DNA of 64,000 nucleotides from positions 14,700,074 to 14,764,073 of the forward strand of contig CM077658.1 of assembly GCA_039707465.1 (NCBI GenBank), written 5' to 3'. The notes beneath the pieces were generated by a model, which saw only the letters and a program-made list of their open reading frames with translations, was not told where the DNA came from and made no database searches. The translations under genes and the position numbers were made by a program. How positions within the stretch are numbered: the stretch's first letter is position 1; each line of letters starts with the position of its first letter. Origin of the DNA: Rhabdophis nuchalis (Eukaryota > Chordata > Lepidosauria > Squamata > Natricidae). Positions 45,747 through 57,924 of the stretch are shown here, one piece after another.

Positions 45747-48700
45747 TTCGTTAAATGAAGACTGATTACATTTAAAATGTTTTTAGGATGCTTCTCTTTG
45801 CAGAATTCAGGAGAGGAGGATAATGGTGAGCCTACCGGTAATTTCTCCAATCCATTGATTGGGAGATAATTACAATGCCTGCATATTTATAAATCTTAAG
45901 ATTAGATAACAGATGTACGTATAAACATGATTGTGAATGCATGAAATGAATACAAATACAAGGGAATGGTAGGACAGGGATAGTAGGCATGCTGGTGTGC
46001 TTATGCACGCCCCTTAAAGACTTCTTAGGAAATGGGGTGAGGTCAACATTAGACAGTCTAAGGTTAACGTTTGGGGGGGTTTGGAGAAGAAACCACAGAG
46101 TCAGATGGAGCATTCCAGGCATTGACCACTCTGTTACTGAAGTCGTGTTTTCTGCAATCAAGTTTGGAGCTGTTTACCCTACGTTTGTATCTATTGTGAG
46201 CTCGTGTGTTGTTGTAGTTAAAACTGAAGTATTCATTGACAGGTAGGACGTTGTGGCAGATAATTTTATGTACTACGCTTAGGTTGGATCGAAGGCGGTG
46301 AAGTTCTAAGTTGTCTAAGCCCCAAATTTCATGTCTGGTGGCATAAGGTGTTCTGTTGCGAGCAGAGGAGCGAAGGCCTCTTCTCGTGAAATATCTCTGG
46401 ACTCCCTCAACTGTATTAATGCCCAATATGCAGGGCAGGTTCCAGACAGATGAGCTGTATTCGAGGATTGGTCTAGCAAAAGTTTTGTATGCCCTAGTTT
46501 GCAGTTCAATGTTACCGGTGAAGAAGCTACGCAAGATTAGGTTAACAACTCTTAATGCCTTTTTGGTAATGCTGTTACAATGAGCTCTGGCACAGATTAA
46601 ATTCCTGAAAGGGATAAAAAACCTATTCTGATATGAAAGTTGCTGCCTAATTGCTCACTTCTAATACTCGTTTCCAGTCATTGCCTCCCTTCTCAAAGAC
46701 TTCCTTGCAGATTGCGCCCATGGAAAAGATCAACTAAGATATGAAGAAGAAGAAATGTGGCGGAAACGTATTTGCCACGGTTAGCTATAAAAGAAAAGGC
46801 ACTAAGTTGGTGAATGTTTTTCCTTTCAGGAACTAAAGAATTTGGCTGGTGAACATCCGCAAATTGTCATCATGGCATTGGGTATGTGTCCTAAAAATCC
46901 CTTTGGTTCTTCTTTAGCTGAGAGGGAAAAATAACTGAGATTCAGCAACGCAGTAGATCGCATGCCAAGCAAGCAATATTTCCACGCACCTCACATCAGA
47001 GCAGATCAACATTGCCTTGCATTACAATTGGTAGTTTAGGTGGTTTAGGCAAAATTCCCAAAAATGGAGTCCAGAAACAGCTCGATCTGCTACCAAACAA
47101 AGGAACAAGCGTTCTGCTCAGCATATGCATCGGAAGATCACGATCAAAGCAGTAACTTTTTGTACCGTGTTTCCCCAAAAATAAAGCAGGGTCTTACTTT
47201 CTTTTGACGAAATAAGCGCTTGGCCTTCTTTTCGGGGTGGTCTTATTACTTTTGAGGTGCAGGAGGTGGTGAGCGTGGTCACCTCACGGCTGCTGCTGTG
47301 TTGCAATATTTTCTGGGAGGGCTTATTTTGGGGGGGGAGGGCTTATTTTAGCGCATGCGCTCAAAAACCCAATTGGGCTTATTATCCGGGGAGGTCTTAT
47401 TTTTGGGGAAACGAGGTACTTTCTCTTCCATTTCTGTGGAATGTATATAGGATACGGGCAGCAATTTTGGGGGTATTTTTGGGAAGAATTCTCACCCAAA
47501 GCTCGTCATTGAGTTTAGTAGTTTGCATATCTAATAAGGGCGATGATCCACCTAGCTGCACCATTCAGCCTTTGGCTCAGAGAGACTATTAGGTGCAACA
47601 TTTTACTAATCCAAGGTTGGACCTGTTGGTTTTCAGCCATTCAGCCCCCTCTGAACCACATAACTGGCCAAACAGCATTTCTGCACCACCTATTTAGGTG
47701 CATTGCAATTTAGTAGGTTGTATGATATAAAGGTAAAAGTTCCCCTTTCAGATGGTATTCAGCAGGTTCTACCTGGAGAACCAGCAGTGGAAATTTTGAG
47801 TAGTTCGGAGAACCGGTAAATACCACCTCTGGCTGGCCCTGCCCCCATCTATTCTCTGCCTCCTGAGTCCCAGCTGATCGGGAGGGAGTGGGGATTTTGC
47901 AGTAACCTTCCCCTGCCATGCCCACCAAGCCACACACCCCAAGTCGCACCCACAGAACCTATAGTAAAAAAATCTTCAATCCCACCACTGTTCTCCTCGC
48001 ACATATGTGCTAGTCATTCCCAACTCTAGAGGGTGGTGCTCATCTCCGTTTCAAAACCAAAGAGCCAGCACTGTCTGAAGACGTCTCTGCCTTCATGTGG
48101 CCAGCATAACTAAACACCGAAGGTGCACAGAACGCTGTTACCTTCCCACCAAAGGTGGCCCCTATTTTTCTACTTGTATTTTTACATGCTTTCAAACTGC
48201 TAGGTTGGCAGAAGCTGGGACCAGTAACGGGAGCTCACTCTGTTATATGCCACTAGCAATTCAAATTTGCCGACCTTTCTGATTGATAAGCTCAGCATCT
48301 TAAGACACTGCCACTGTGTCTCATTTATGATATGTTAAGCTATAAAATAGAGTTACAAACATTAATTAAATTCAGGAACTGCAGCCAGAAACTTTGATAC
48401 ATGCTTTCTATTGCAGAGTGGGGTGTTGGGGACAATGATTTCGATAAATTATGGCTTCAGATCAAAGCTTTATGCCATCCATAGTTTAATAAAAGGCATG
48501 ATCTCAGATACTGCCTTATCTTTATTGGCTTCGCGAAGAACACCGGGCATGTTTCAAAAGCATACGTAGGTGGCAAGTCTCTACAATCTGGAGATTATTC
48601 TCACATGTTTCTACAGGAACGTTTTATTATAAAACAGATGAGGAAACAGAAAGAGTGGGCTCAACAAAATGCAAATAATATTTATTGGATCACTGCGTGG

Positions 48701-51700
48701 TTTGCAAAGTCGGAGATGGAGCAACCTACATATTTCTTTTTCCCGTAGACACGGATGATCCATCCAGCATCAAGGCTGCCGCAGTCAAAGTCACAGAATG
48801 CTTAAAAGGGGCTGGATTGAACCTCCTGATTAATAATGCAGGGGTTGCAAATGTGTGCAGCATTGAGACGGAAACACCAGAGAGCATGGCTGAGACCTAC
48901 AGAACCAATGTGATTGGGCCCATGATAGTTGTCCAGGTAAGGAAACTTTCTGGCCCTTGGGAGTAAAAAGAATATGCATTCCATACAAAAAGTGTTGGCT
49001 TGTTTGGGTTTGTTTTTCCTGGATTAAGAAAGTCCAGGGTGAGACTGAACTGTGTCCAGGGAATTTTTCTGACCTGGGCTTCCAAAGAGCATGAAGCAAG
49101 CTCCTTGTCCCAACAAAACCCCTTTTTATTATTATACTGTGGATTCTTCCTATTCACATACAAAAAGTCCTTCAAGGGAGGATTTACAGTCACAGACCTT
49201 AGCTGGCTTGGAGAGCTGCCAGGCCGATATCTGCAAAACTTGGCAAGGAGTCTCGGAGTGTCACGAACCAATGAAGCAAACTAATTGTCTCCTGCAAACT
49301 CCACTCCCCTTTCGCTCCTCTTTTATTTCCTCTGGGAGGGGCCATTCATCATCTGGCCTTACTCACAATTTGACCCGTTCTTTAGTTGTTCCCTTCGTCT
49401 GGCAACTCTGCGCATGCACACACTGGGAACAGGCTCCAGCTGTTCATCTGCCTCACTGATGTCTGACTCCGAAGGCAGCTGATAGCTGGCATTTGGCTCT
49501 GGCCCCCTCTCTGCCTCCGACACAGAGCCCTCATCAGACTCCAGGACTGGCCCCTGTTCCTCCCCAACCTCCTCACTATCTGGATCTGCTGCCAGCTCCC
49601 CTGGCCGCTGATGAGCTACACCAGGAATTATCTGAAGAACTTTGTCCACTGTCTCCCACTCTGCTCAACCATCCCTCCTTCCCTGATTCATGGTTTTAAG
49701 AATGAATCCTAAGCTCCCAGAACTACTAGAAGAATAGGATATCAGGAACTAAATAGAAATGTTGCCCAATAGCTGCTCAGACTATGACAGACTATGGATA
49801 TAAGATGGAAAAATTGTGTTGATTGAAAGTGGGATACTGTGGGTTCCGGTTGGTTAGATTAAAGGACAATTCTGACATTTCCCAGTAAATTATTGGCAAA
49901 TCTTTGGAGTCTTTTGGTGGAATTTATATGGATTGGGAGACGTCCCAACCCTCCTGCCACAAAGAAGATGGGTTGCCACAAAGAGGAGGGGATCAATTTA
50001 TTTTGCAAAGCACCTGAGGGCAGGACAAGAAACAATGGTTGGGAACTGAGAACAAAGAGGGAAGCAAACTGGAATGAAGGAGAAACTTCCTAACAGGGAG
50101 GACAATTAACCAGTGGAACAGCTGGCCTGCAGAAATTGTGGGCTCTCCATCACTGAAGGTCTCTAAGAAGAGACTGGACAGTCACTTGTGCGAGATTGTA
50201 TAGGTTCTCCTGCTTGAGCAGGGGGCAGGACTAGAAGACCTCCAAGATTCTATTCTGTTCTAGGTCTAGGTCTAGGTCTAGGTCTAGTTTAAGTTCCAGT
50301 TCTTTTTCTTTTTCTATTCCCATTCTATTTCTTACAGAAGGTTTGACTGTCCTTCCTTTGTTCTTTTCATCCTCCAGGTGTTTATTCCTTTGCTGAGGAA
50401 AGCAGCTAAAGAAAGTCTCCTGAAAGGCATGAGCTGCAGCAAAGCTGCCATCGTCAACATGTCCAGCGAAACAGGTTCCATCACAAACGTCCCTGCATGG
50501 CAGCTAGGCCACGCCGTTGCTTATCGCTGTAGTAAGGTACACATGAACCCATGATCTGAGAATGTAAGGGTCAATTCTGTTGTTATTCCCAAGGAGGAGG
50601 AGGAGAACACATTGGAATGGTCTGGCATCTTTGAGAATGTAGTTGAAGCGTTCGTTGATCTTCTCCTTCCCTCTCTCCCTCACAGTGTGCTCTGAATATG
50701 CTCTCCAAATGCCAGTCCTTGCATCTGGCCAAAGATGAGATCTTGTGTGTTGCCTTACATCCTGGATGGGTACAGACTGACATGGGGAGTTTAGTGGTAA
50801 GCAAATCGGAGAGGGAAAAGCACCTACATTTTATACAGCGGAAATAAACATGGACCAAATGATCTGTACTAGAATCTTTCGCTGAATCTTTTCAGTTTCT
50901 GGAAGCTATTTTTCTAAACCATTTCAGGAAGTAGCGCTTGGGTTTTTCTTGAGATACTGTAGGGTTATCTTCGTCTGAAATAATATGTACCAAATGCCAT
51001 GAAATACCATGGAATCCTGTGGCCCCACAAGCGGTTTCAGTAGGGTCCTGGAGGAATCTGAACATCTCTGTGATCACCAGCATATTGCATTTTGGCATCA
51101 ACTTTTCTACATCACTATCAGCCAATTTGGTGGCTGCTACTGGTTAGTTTCTTTTAAAATTACAGTGGTGCCTTGGTATTCATCCTTAATTGGTTCCAAA
51201 AGGAGCAATGTATACCACAAATGATGAGTACCAAACCAATTCTTCCCATAAGGAATAATGTAGTGAGTCAAAAGGCAGCCAACATCAACAAGTTGAAGTT
51301 TGTGCATTCAGTACCACACAAACAATGAGTACTGGGGCAGCATTTTCGCATCAAAATGTGTTGACTATCCAATTCAATCAGTTGCAAAGCAATTGAGTAC
51401 CAAGGTACCACTGTATTCATTGTCGAAATAATATATCTGTTGTGGCCCGCTGGGGGCCAGTGGAGCTGACAGCAGAGTCGGACAGTGAGGAGGTTGGGGA
51501 AGAACATGGGCCAATCCTGGGGGTTGAGGAAAACACAGACGAGGGCTCTGCATCGGAGGCAGAGAGGGAGCTAGACAGCAACAAGGCATAGGAACAGCTG
51601 GAGCCAGTTCCCAGGGTGCGCATGCACAGAGCTGCCAGTAGACAAGAACAACTAAGAAAGCAGGGTCGACCTGGGAGTAAAGCCACACCTTGGAGGTGAT

Positions 51701-53362
51701 TGGTCCCTCCCACAGGAAACAAAAGAGGAGCGAAAGGGAAGTGGGCTTTTGCAGGAATCAATTCATTTCAAGAGTGGAAAGTTCTGTTTTTGACTATAAG
51801 AGAATCTGTACCAAGTGTTGCCTTGCCCTGAGTTTGGAAACTGGTTATCTGGCAGCTCTCCAAGCGAGATAAGGTGCATGTTGATAAATATTCCTCTGAA
51901 GGGCTGTTTGCCAAGTCTTGCTGACTGTGAATTTATTTTATTTATTTATTTTATTTTATTACATTTATATCCCGCCCTTCTCCGCAAAGGACCCAGGGCG
52001 GCGCACAGGAGATTTAAAAAACATACAAAAATAGAACATAAATAATTTAAAATATATATTAGATCCCACACCTGTGCTAAAACCAATTATTAATTAAAAC
52101 CCAATTTAAAACTTTTCTAAAGTCCCCATGGGAGGTTAGGCTAGGCCGGCTTGATGAAAAAAGTATGTCTTTAGACATTGGCGGAAGAGGCGGAGGTCGG
52201 TGATGGTCCGGAGTCCAGGGGGTAGGTCGTTCCAAAGGGCAGGGCCCGCCACAGAGAAGGCTCTTCCCCTGGGTGTCGCCAGTCGGCATTGTCCGGCTGA
52301 CGGCACCCTGAGGAGGCCCTCTCTGTGGGAGCGGATCGGTCTAAGGGATGTATGGGGCACGAGACGGTCTCGCATATAACTAGGCCCCGAGCCATGGAGC
52401 GCTTTAAAGATGGTCGTCAAGACCTTGAAGCGCACCCGAAAGACCACAGGAAGCCAATGCAGCTCACGCAGGATTGGTGTTATATGGGAGCTTCTGGTAG
52501 CTCCCGTAATTACCCGCGCGGCTGCGTTTTGGACTAGCTGTAGCTTTTGAGTGCACCTCAAGGGAAGCCCCATGTAGAGAGCATTACAGTAGTCGAGACG
52601 GGACGTCACAAGAGCTTGAGTGACTGTGCGAAGGGCAGCCCGGTCCAGTAAGGGGCGCAATTGGCGCATCAGGCATCAATTGCGAAAGGAATTCACAGTT
52701 GCATAAATAAAAGAAGTTTTACCAGGACTAAGACTCTGCTTCATGCTTTTTAAGGAAGCCTGGGTCAGAACAATATCATTCCTTTCAGGAAATGGGTAGA
52801 AACCTCTGCTTTATGGGACACACTGGACCAAAAACCAGTACTGTGAAGTTGAGCCTCTTCAATTCTGTAAACTTCCAGTGGTTCTTTATGGTGCAATGGC
52901 CAATCTGTTTATTAAATTTATGTGCTGCCCCTCTCACTGGTATGGCAACACAATTTGGGTCATGAATAGTTCCGTTAATTTTGAGGGTGACGTAAAAGCA
53001 CATTGGTTCAATAATTTTGTGATAATTTAAAAAAAAATTAAACAGGACTCTCTACGATTGCACTTCAGCAAGACTTGTCCTTTGATATAATTTCTCGTAA
53101 CATTTTCTTGCTGATGCAGCTTGGAAATATACCATATTAAACTTGAATTGCCTTGAATTCTCTCAGATGTTACTAGGCCTTTAGGCTATTTTCACTACCA
53201 ACTTCTTTCATCTCTTGCCTGGTTTTTTTTCTCCCCCTCCAGGGAACACCCCCAATGAAAATGGAGCAGAGTTTGCAAGCTATTCTGAACACCCTTGGGC
53301 ACCTCTCTGAGAAAAATACTGGCACATTTATTAACTGGGAAGGGAAATTTGTGCCCTTGTGA
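45299..53362 (+). CDS. SDR copy D: C-signal/sniffer-like short-chain dehydrogenase, six exons, complete
   Basis: Exons 45299-45445, 46830-46881, 48749-48936, 50378-50536, 50686-50796 and 53243-53362 give an open 258-aa frame with GT-AG junctions throughout. TGSNRGLG (12-19), NNAG (95-98), Asn120, Ser159 (NMSSETGS), Tyr178 and Lys182 (YRCSK) are all present, so it should be catalytically competent. Exon 1 differs from copy C at 4 of 49 residues. Intron 4 is only 149 bp, against 875 bp in A and 3518 bp in C. The last residues are VPL rather than the IPW/LPW of the other complete copies, a change at the extreme C terminus. The 3' UTR start resembles that of copy C (shared CTGTCTGGTGCCCATAAA). 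Likely a soluble carbonyl reductase/dehydrogenase of unknown substrate. Confidence 0.93.
45890..46605 (-). mobile_element. CR1/L3-like LINE 3' end (family B) in intron 1 of copy D
   Basis: An open 156-aa minus-strand frame (RAYKTFARPILEYSSSVWNL ... KRRVNSSKLDCRKHDFSNRV) with the family B UTR to about 45900. Confidence 0.85.
47167..47415. mobile_element. TA-flanked inverted-repeat MITE in intron 2 of copy D
   Basis: TA|CCGTGTTTCCCCAAAAATAA at the left and TTATTTTTGGGGAAACGAGG|TA at the right. The interior has GGGCTTATTTT repeats. The same family, interrupted, is at 59362-61481. Confidence 0.75.
47740..48325 (-). mobile_element. tRNA-derived SINE (minus strand), interrupted by a hAT-like element
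   Basis: AGGTAAAAGTTCCCC / CTCGCACATATGTGCTAGTC ... ACCTTCCCACCAAAGGTGG ... TGATAAGCTCAGCATCTTAA is the reverse of the SINE at 22140. The hAT-like element at 47749-47990 splits it. Confidence 0.75.
47749..47990. mobile_element. hAT-like nonautonomous element inserted in a SINE
   Basis: Starts CAGATGGTATTCAGCAGG and ends TCAATCCCACCACTG. Flanking octamers are diverged, but the SINE is continuous once the element is removed. Confidence 0.65.
49064..49631 (-). mobile_element. Minus-strand LTR fragment in intron 3 of copy D
   Basis: AGAGCATGAAGCAAGCTCC near the left, GCGCATGCACACACTGGGAAC in the middle, and CCGCTGATGAGCTACACCA at the right parallel the reverse of the 51438 LTR. The acidic minus-strand frame (GEEQGPVLESDEGSVSEAER) is open. 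Confidence 0.65.
50000..50340 (+). mobile_element. CR1-type LINE 3' end with (TCTAGG)n
   Basis: GAGGGCAGGACAAGAAACAATGG (part), the 3' terminus GGACTAGAAGACCTCCAAG, then ATTCTATTCTGTTC and (TAGGTC)n at 50262-50290. It ends about 40 bp before the exon 4 acceptor of copy D. Confidence 0.8.
51163..51413. mobile_element. TA-flanked inverted-repeat MITE in intron 5 of copy D
   Basis: CAGTGGTGCCTTGGTATTCA at the left is inverted at the right as TGAGTACCAAGGTACCACTG; TA lies on both sides. Related to the 4983/60886 family at the outermost bases. Confidence 0.75.
51438..52772 (+). mobile_element. Solo LTR with 5-bp target duplication, containing a nested L2 fragment
   Basis: Begins TGTTGTGGCCCGCTGGGGGC and ends GGGTCAGAACA (TG...CA), flanked by ATATC at 51433-51437 and 52773-52777. 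AATAAAAG near 52708 fits an LTR poly(A) signal. No gag/pol genes are attached. The LTR proper is about 590 bp once the L2 insertion (51930-52678) is removed. Class (Gypsy-like or ERV-like) is not determined. Confidence 0.82.
51930..52678 (-). mobile_element. L2-like LINE 3' end nested in the solo LTR
   Basis: The longest such frame here, 177 aa: LRTVTQALVTSRLDYCNALY, NAAARVITGATRSSHITPIL, RELHWLPVVFRVRFKVLTTI, then the usual [17 protein letters not shown] and [16 protein letters not shown]. The 3' end is at 51960-52010. It is the C-terminal part of a LINE reverse transcriptase. Confidence 0.9.
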
Positions 53363-53559
53363 GACAACCAAGATTTTGCTTCCCTGCATTTGAAAGACAA
53401 CGTTCTCATCAAAGGCAATGCTGATTTCTCTCTTCAATGCTCATTATATTCCACTCTGCTTCATGAGCTCCATCCAACCCTCCCTTGCTTCAGGTAATCT
53501 GTCTGGTGCCCATAAAATGTGGCTCAACCAGGCTTTTTCAAGCTGAAGGTCCCAGTGAT

Positions 53560-53705
53560 ATGTCTGAATCACTGGTGGGATTCACTTATCTTCGTTGCTG
53601 GTTTGCAAATGCGTGGGCATTCGCAGAAGGTAGCGCATTATGTCGGGGCAGGTGGGCGGGGCCTCCAGCCGCTGCCGCTACTGGTTTGCCTGAACAGGTA
53701 AGAAC
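53560..53705. mobile_element. Partial hAT-like element in the copy D 3' region
   Basis: CACTGGTGGGATTCACTTATC...GGTGGGCGGGGCC...CGCTACTGGTTTGCCTGAAC resembles the element at 62881, but one end is not clear. Confidence 0.45.
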
Positions 53706-53968
53706 TGGCAGAATAGCATCATGGGTCTGAATACGTCTAGGTGTCACTGGCAGTTGTTTCAAAGCAGCCATTTCGTGGTAGAGAATTTTCTTTCCAGAGG
53801 TTTAGAATCGAAAGCATACATTTAAGAGATGCGTACATTCAGGAGAATGACCTCTCCCAAAACGTGAGTCTAATCGTGGGCTGTAATTCTCTTGCAAAAA
53901 AAGGCCATCTGGAACACTTTATACTTTCAATATGTTGGTCTATTGTTTTTAAAGACTGTTATGCATGA

Positions 53969-53974
53969 AATAAA
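53969..53974 (+). terminator. Possible poly(A) signal of SDR copy D
   Basis: AATAAA about 610 bp after the copy D stop codon. The interval holds a conserved 3' UTR start and a partial hAT-like element, so this is only a candidate. Confidence 0.3.
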
Positions 53975-54374
53975 ACTGATTTAAAAACCTTGGCAAGATT
54001 TTTAATTGTGTTACTTTTTAGTTTTGTGAATGAGTATGGACTATTGGCCAAGGAAGGAAGCAACCAACTGATACTATGTTGTCTCTTTTTCTTGGAAAAC
54101 TATATTGTGAGTGTCTTAGCTGGCTTTGCTGTGTGGCATGTTGTATGTAACCTCTGTACTCAGAAGTTAAGTGCCTGGTTATTATTTTTTGTTTTCTTTT
54201 CAGTTGAGTTTATACAGGTGGTCCTCCGCTTATCACAGTTTGTTAGGTGATCGTTCGAAGTCCCAACATCACTGAAAAAAATGACTTCTGACCGTGTTTC
54301 ACACTTATGACCCTTGCAGCACCCCATGGTCACATTATCAAAATTCAGGCATTTGGCTGTTCTGTCTTGAGCTC

Positions 54375-54775
54375 TTAAATGTAACCCAGGAGCTGGGTAT
54401 GTCTAGTTTGATGAAGAGAAGGACCAGGGGAGACATGATAGCAGTGTTCTGATATCTCAGAGGGTGCCACAAAGAAGAGGGAGCCAAACTATTCTCCAAG
54501 GCACCTGGGGGTAGGACAAGAAGCAATGGGTGGAAACTAATCAAGGAGAGAAGCAACTTAGAATTAAGGAGAAATTTCTTGACAGTTAGAACAATTAACC
54601 TCTGGAACAGCTTGCCTCCAGAAGTTGTGAATGCCCCAACCCTGGAAGCCTTTAAAAAGATGTTAGATAGCCATTTGTCAGAAATGGTATAAGGTTCCTG
54701 CCCACGCAGGGGGTTGGACTAGAAGACCTACAAGGTCCCTTCCAACTCTGCTATTATATTGTATTGTATTGTAAC
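54375..54775 (+). mobile_element. CR1-type LINE 3' end
   Basis: GGTATGTCTAGTTTGATGAAG through GGTTGGACTAGAAGACCTAC to a (ATTGT)n tail at 54755-54775. Confidence 0.88.
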
Positions 54776-55479
54776 CTTGATTATAGATGAATTTAGCAAG
54801 TATCCACATTATTTCCAAGGAGCTATAATGGTTATGGAGATTCTCAATCATCCAAGTCCCTATGGGGAGAGGGAGCGGTTTACAAATATTAAATATTATT
54901 ATTATTATTATTATTATGATTGTAAAGGCACTTTTTTCAAAGGGCAACTGGAGTTTCTTGGTCTTTTTGTCTGAGAACGTTTTGCTTCTCATTCAAGAAG
55001 CTCCTCATCCCAGAACTCATCTTGGATGAGAAGTGCAACTTTGTCAAAGAAAATAAAAACTCAAGAAAACCCAGTAGCCTTTTGGAAAAACACTTTGGGA
55101 ACACGGAGCTGTAATGTCGCAAGTCCTATCCAAATCGCCACTTGCTTTTTGGATTACAGTGTCAACTTTGATACTCCTACGCTAAATTGAATCATCCGAT
55201 TTGGTTAATGGTTACCACACCCGTTGGAAGAGAACGTTATCCAAGAAAGAATTAGTTACCTCCTTTGCTTCTATGATGTTTCAGAATAGCCCCAAACAAA
55301 CATTTTCTTCTCTTGGGCAGGCTACCGCTAGAGACGATCCCCAAGAAATTGGCAGAATCACCACAACATCATGTCCTTAGCTCAACTACCAGAAGATAGC
55401 CTTACACAATGTATGCCAGAATTACTATGAGGCAGTGACCTCAACACAGCAGTCTTCTTCTGCCACCCAATAGAGCAGG

Positions 55480-55640
55480 GGTCACCAACCTTTCGGACTT
55501 CAGGGACCACTAAATTCATAATTTTAAATCCCGCGGGCCACTCATGTGAATCCAGCATGCCGCTCGCTGAAGCGCCTGGATTCCCAGTGACCGGATGGGG
55601 GAGGGGTCCTTCAGGCACTTAGCTTGGCCACCTGTTTCTG
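55480..55640. mobile_element. Partial hAT-like element
   Basis: CAGGGGTCACCAACCTTTCG (left end) with GGGACCACTAAATTCATAA; the right end is not identified. Confidence 0.45.
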
Positions 55641-56061
55641 CAACTTTTAAACACTCAAAGAGCCATTTGGACCCGATTCCCTCAGAAAACAAAACTTCAC
55701 TGAAGTAGAAGTCCATTTCACAAGCATGTCCCAAAAAAAAATGAGGTGATCCTGACATACCTTCCAACCTACCTGTCTGTGCCTGAGCGTAGATATTATT
55801 TTAATCCATTAAAGCATTGAGCGTTCAGATTTTCAGAAACCTAGAACCATCCCAAGGTGGATGGATTTGCTAATTGGCTTGAAAGCTTTTCTTCAATGCC
55901 GACAAAGAAATAAAAGAATGAAAATAGCAAGAGAAACAACTATATAGAAAAGGAAATTCCCACTACAAGACCAGACAGAACGCCATAGGTGTGGGCCAAA
56001 TCCCTCTTTTCTAATTTCTTTCAGATGTTGTATTGCCTTTCTGACCAAGGAGTCAACCAAC

Positions 56062-56111
56062 TTACATAACATGGGACGAGGGTTTAGGAAACAGTCAATC
56101 AACTTACATAA
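56062..56111 (+). promoter_or_regulatory. Duplicated TTACATAA motif upstream of SDR copy E
   Basis: Two copies of CAACTTACATAACATGGGA, about 42 bp apart, place TTACATAA at 56062-56069 and 56104-56111, 94-143 bp before the copy E start codon. The duplication is a short direct repeat in the proximal promoter. Confidence 0.4.
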
Positions 56112-56204
56112 CATGGGAGGACAGGTTGAAAAGGAAGTCAGTTGCGACAAAACTTAAGGAAGTGCACGAAGTCATCTCTTGGTTAGCCTGGGCTGGCAAG
56201 AGAG

Positions 56205-57829
56205 ATGGATCAACTGAATCCGCACAGCGTTCTGGTGACCGGTTCCAATCGGGGACTTGGCTTGGAGATGGTTAGGCAGCTGGTACGGAAGAGCAACCCA
56301 CCAAAATGGATCTTTGCCACTTGCCGGGACCCAACTGGACCCCGTGCTCAGGTGAGTCATCGGGTGGATTCTGTTATGAGATAGAAGTTCGCTCACCATC
56401 TCAAATAGTTGTTTAATATTGAAGTCAGTAGGCATCAGCTTGAGTACCTTAAGCTCTGTGTGGAAAGAACAAAAATATTTCTTTTCTTTAATGGCAATTA
56501 AATAATCTCCCAGTTTGGGGGTGGAAAACAATGACCCTTTTATGACTTGTGAACTTCGACACCCAAGATTCCTGAGCCCGCCATACTAGTTCGGGAATTT
56601 TAGGAGTTGCAAGTCCACAAGTCAAAAAAGTGCCATCACGGCTCCTTAGCTGGTAATGGTGCAGGCATGATAGAATAGGGTGGGGTGGGGTGAGGTGGAG
56701 TGGGGTGGAATAGGAATAGGAATAGGAATAGGAATAGGAATAGGAATAGAATAGAGAATGGAAGAGAATGGAGTGGAGTGGAATGCAATGGAACAGAATG
56801 GAACAGAGCAGAATAGAATAGAATAGAATAGAATAGAATAGAATAGAATAGGGAATGGAATGGAATGGAATGGAATGGAATGGAATGGAATGGAATGGAA
56901 TGGAAGAGACTGGAATGGAATGGAATGGAATGGAATGGAATGGAATGGAATAGAATTCTTTATTGGCCAAGTGTGATTGAGCACCCAAGGAATTTGCCTT
57001 TGATGCAGATGCTCTCAGTGTACATAAAAAGACAAGATACATTTGTCACGAATCATAAGGTACAACACTTAATGATAGTCATAGGGTACAAATAAACAAT
57101 CAAATCACACTATATAATATAAATCGTAAGGATACAAGCAACAAAGTCATACCGTCATCAGTGGGAGGAGATGTGTGATAGGAACAATGAGAAGGTTAAT
57201 AGTAATAGCAATGCAGACTTAGTAAATAGTTTGACAGTGTTGAGGGGATAATTTAGTTAGCAGAGTGATGGCGTTCAGGAACAAAAGTGGTCTTGTTGTT
57301 CTGGTGTGCAGTGCTCTATAGCGTCGTTTTGAAGGTAGGATTGGGTGATTGAGTCAGACAAGATGGAGATAAAAGAAAGAAGACTTTGTTAAACGAAGAC
57401 TGCTTATGTTTCAAAAATAATAATAATCTGCAGAGTAGAGTGAGTGTGAGACTTGTTGCTGTTAATGCAGTGCACTTTTCTAAAGTTGTATTGATGCTGT
57501 GCTTTCAGTCCTAAGTGAGAATGGCCCCCATATCCTCTCTTATTTTTAATTCTAATCCCTTTCCCAATAAGCCATTCGCAGAATGTGCTTCTACAGCCTC
57601 AGGAGCGTTTTTCAGGACCATTTTAAGACTACCCCACTAGTTTCGAACTTGCTTTTAAAGGGTCTCGTTATTTTTCAGTTCTTCACCCATTTCTGAGCCT
57701 TTGTGTAACAGTGGACAATATTACCAGAGTTGCCTCTCAAAAAGGGCTTCCCTGAGAGAGAGGGGTTGGACTAGATGACCTATAAGCTCCGTTCCAACTC
57801 TTTTAATCTGCTAAGCTCATGCTTGTATC

Positions 57830-57924
<95 letters not shown>

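Noticed and set aside
52136..52669. 177-aa frame with RT-like motifs as a possible host gene
   Set aside because: It is the 3' part of an L2-like LINE repeated at least eight times in the window, with its diagnostic 3' end.
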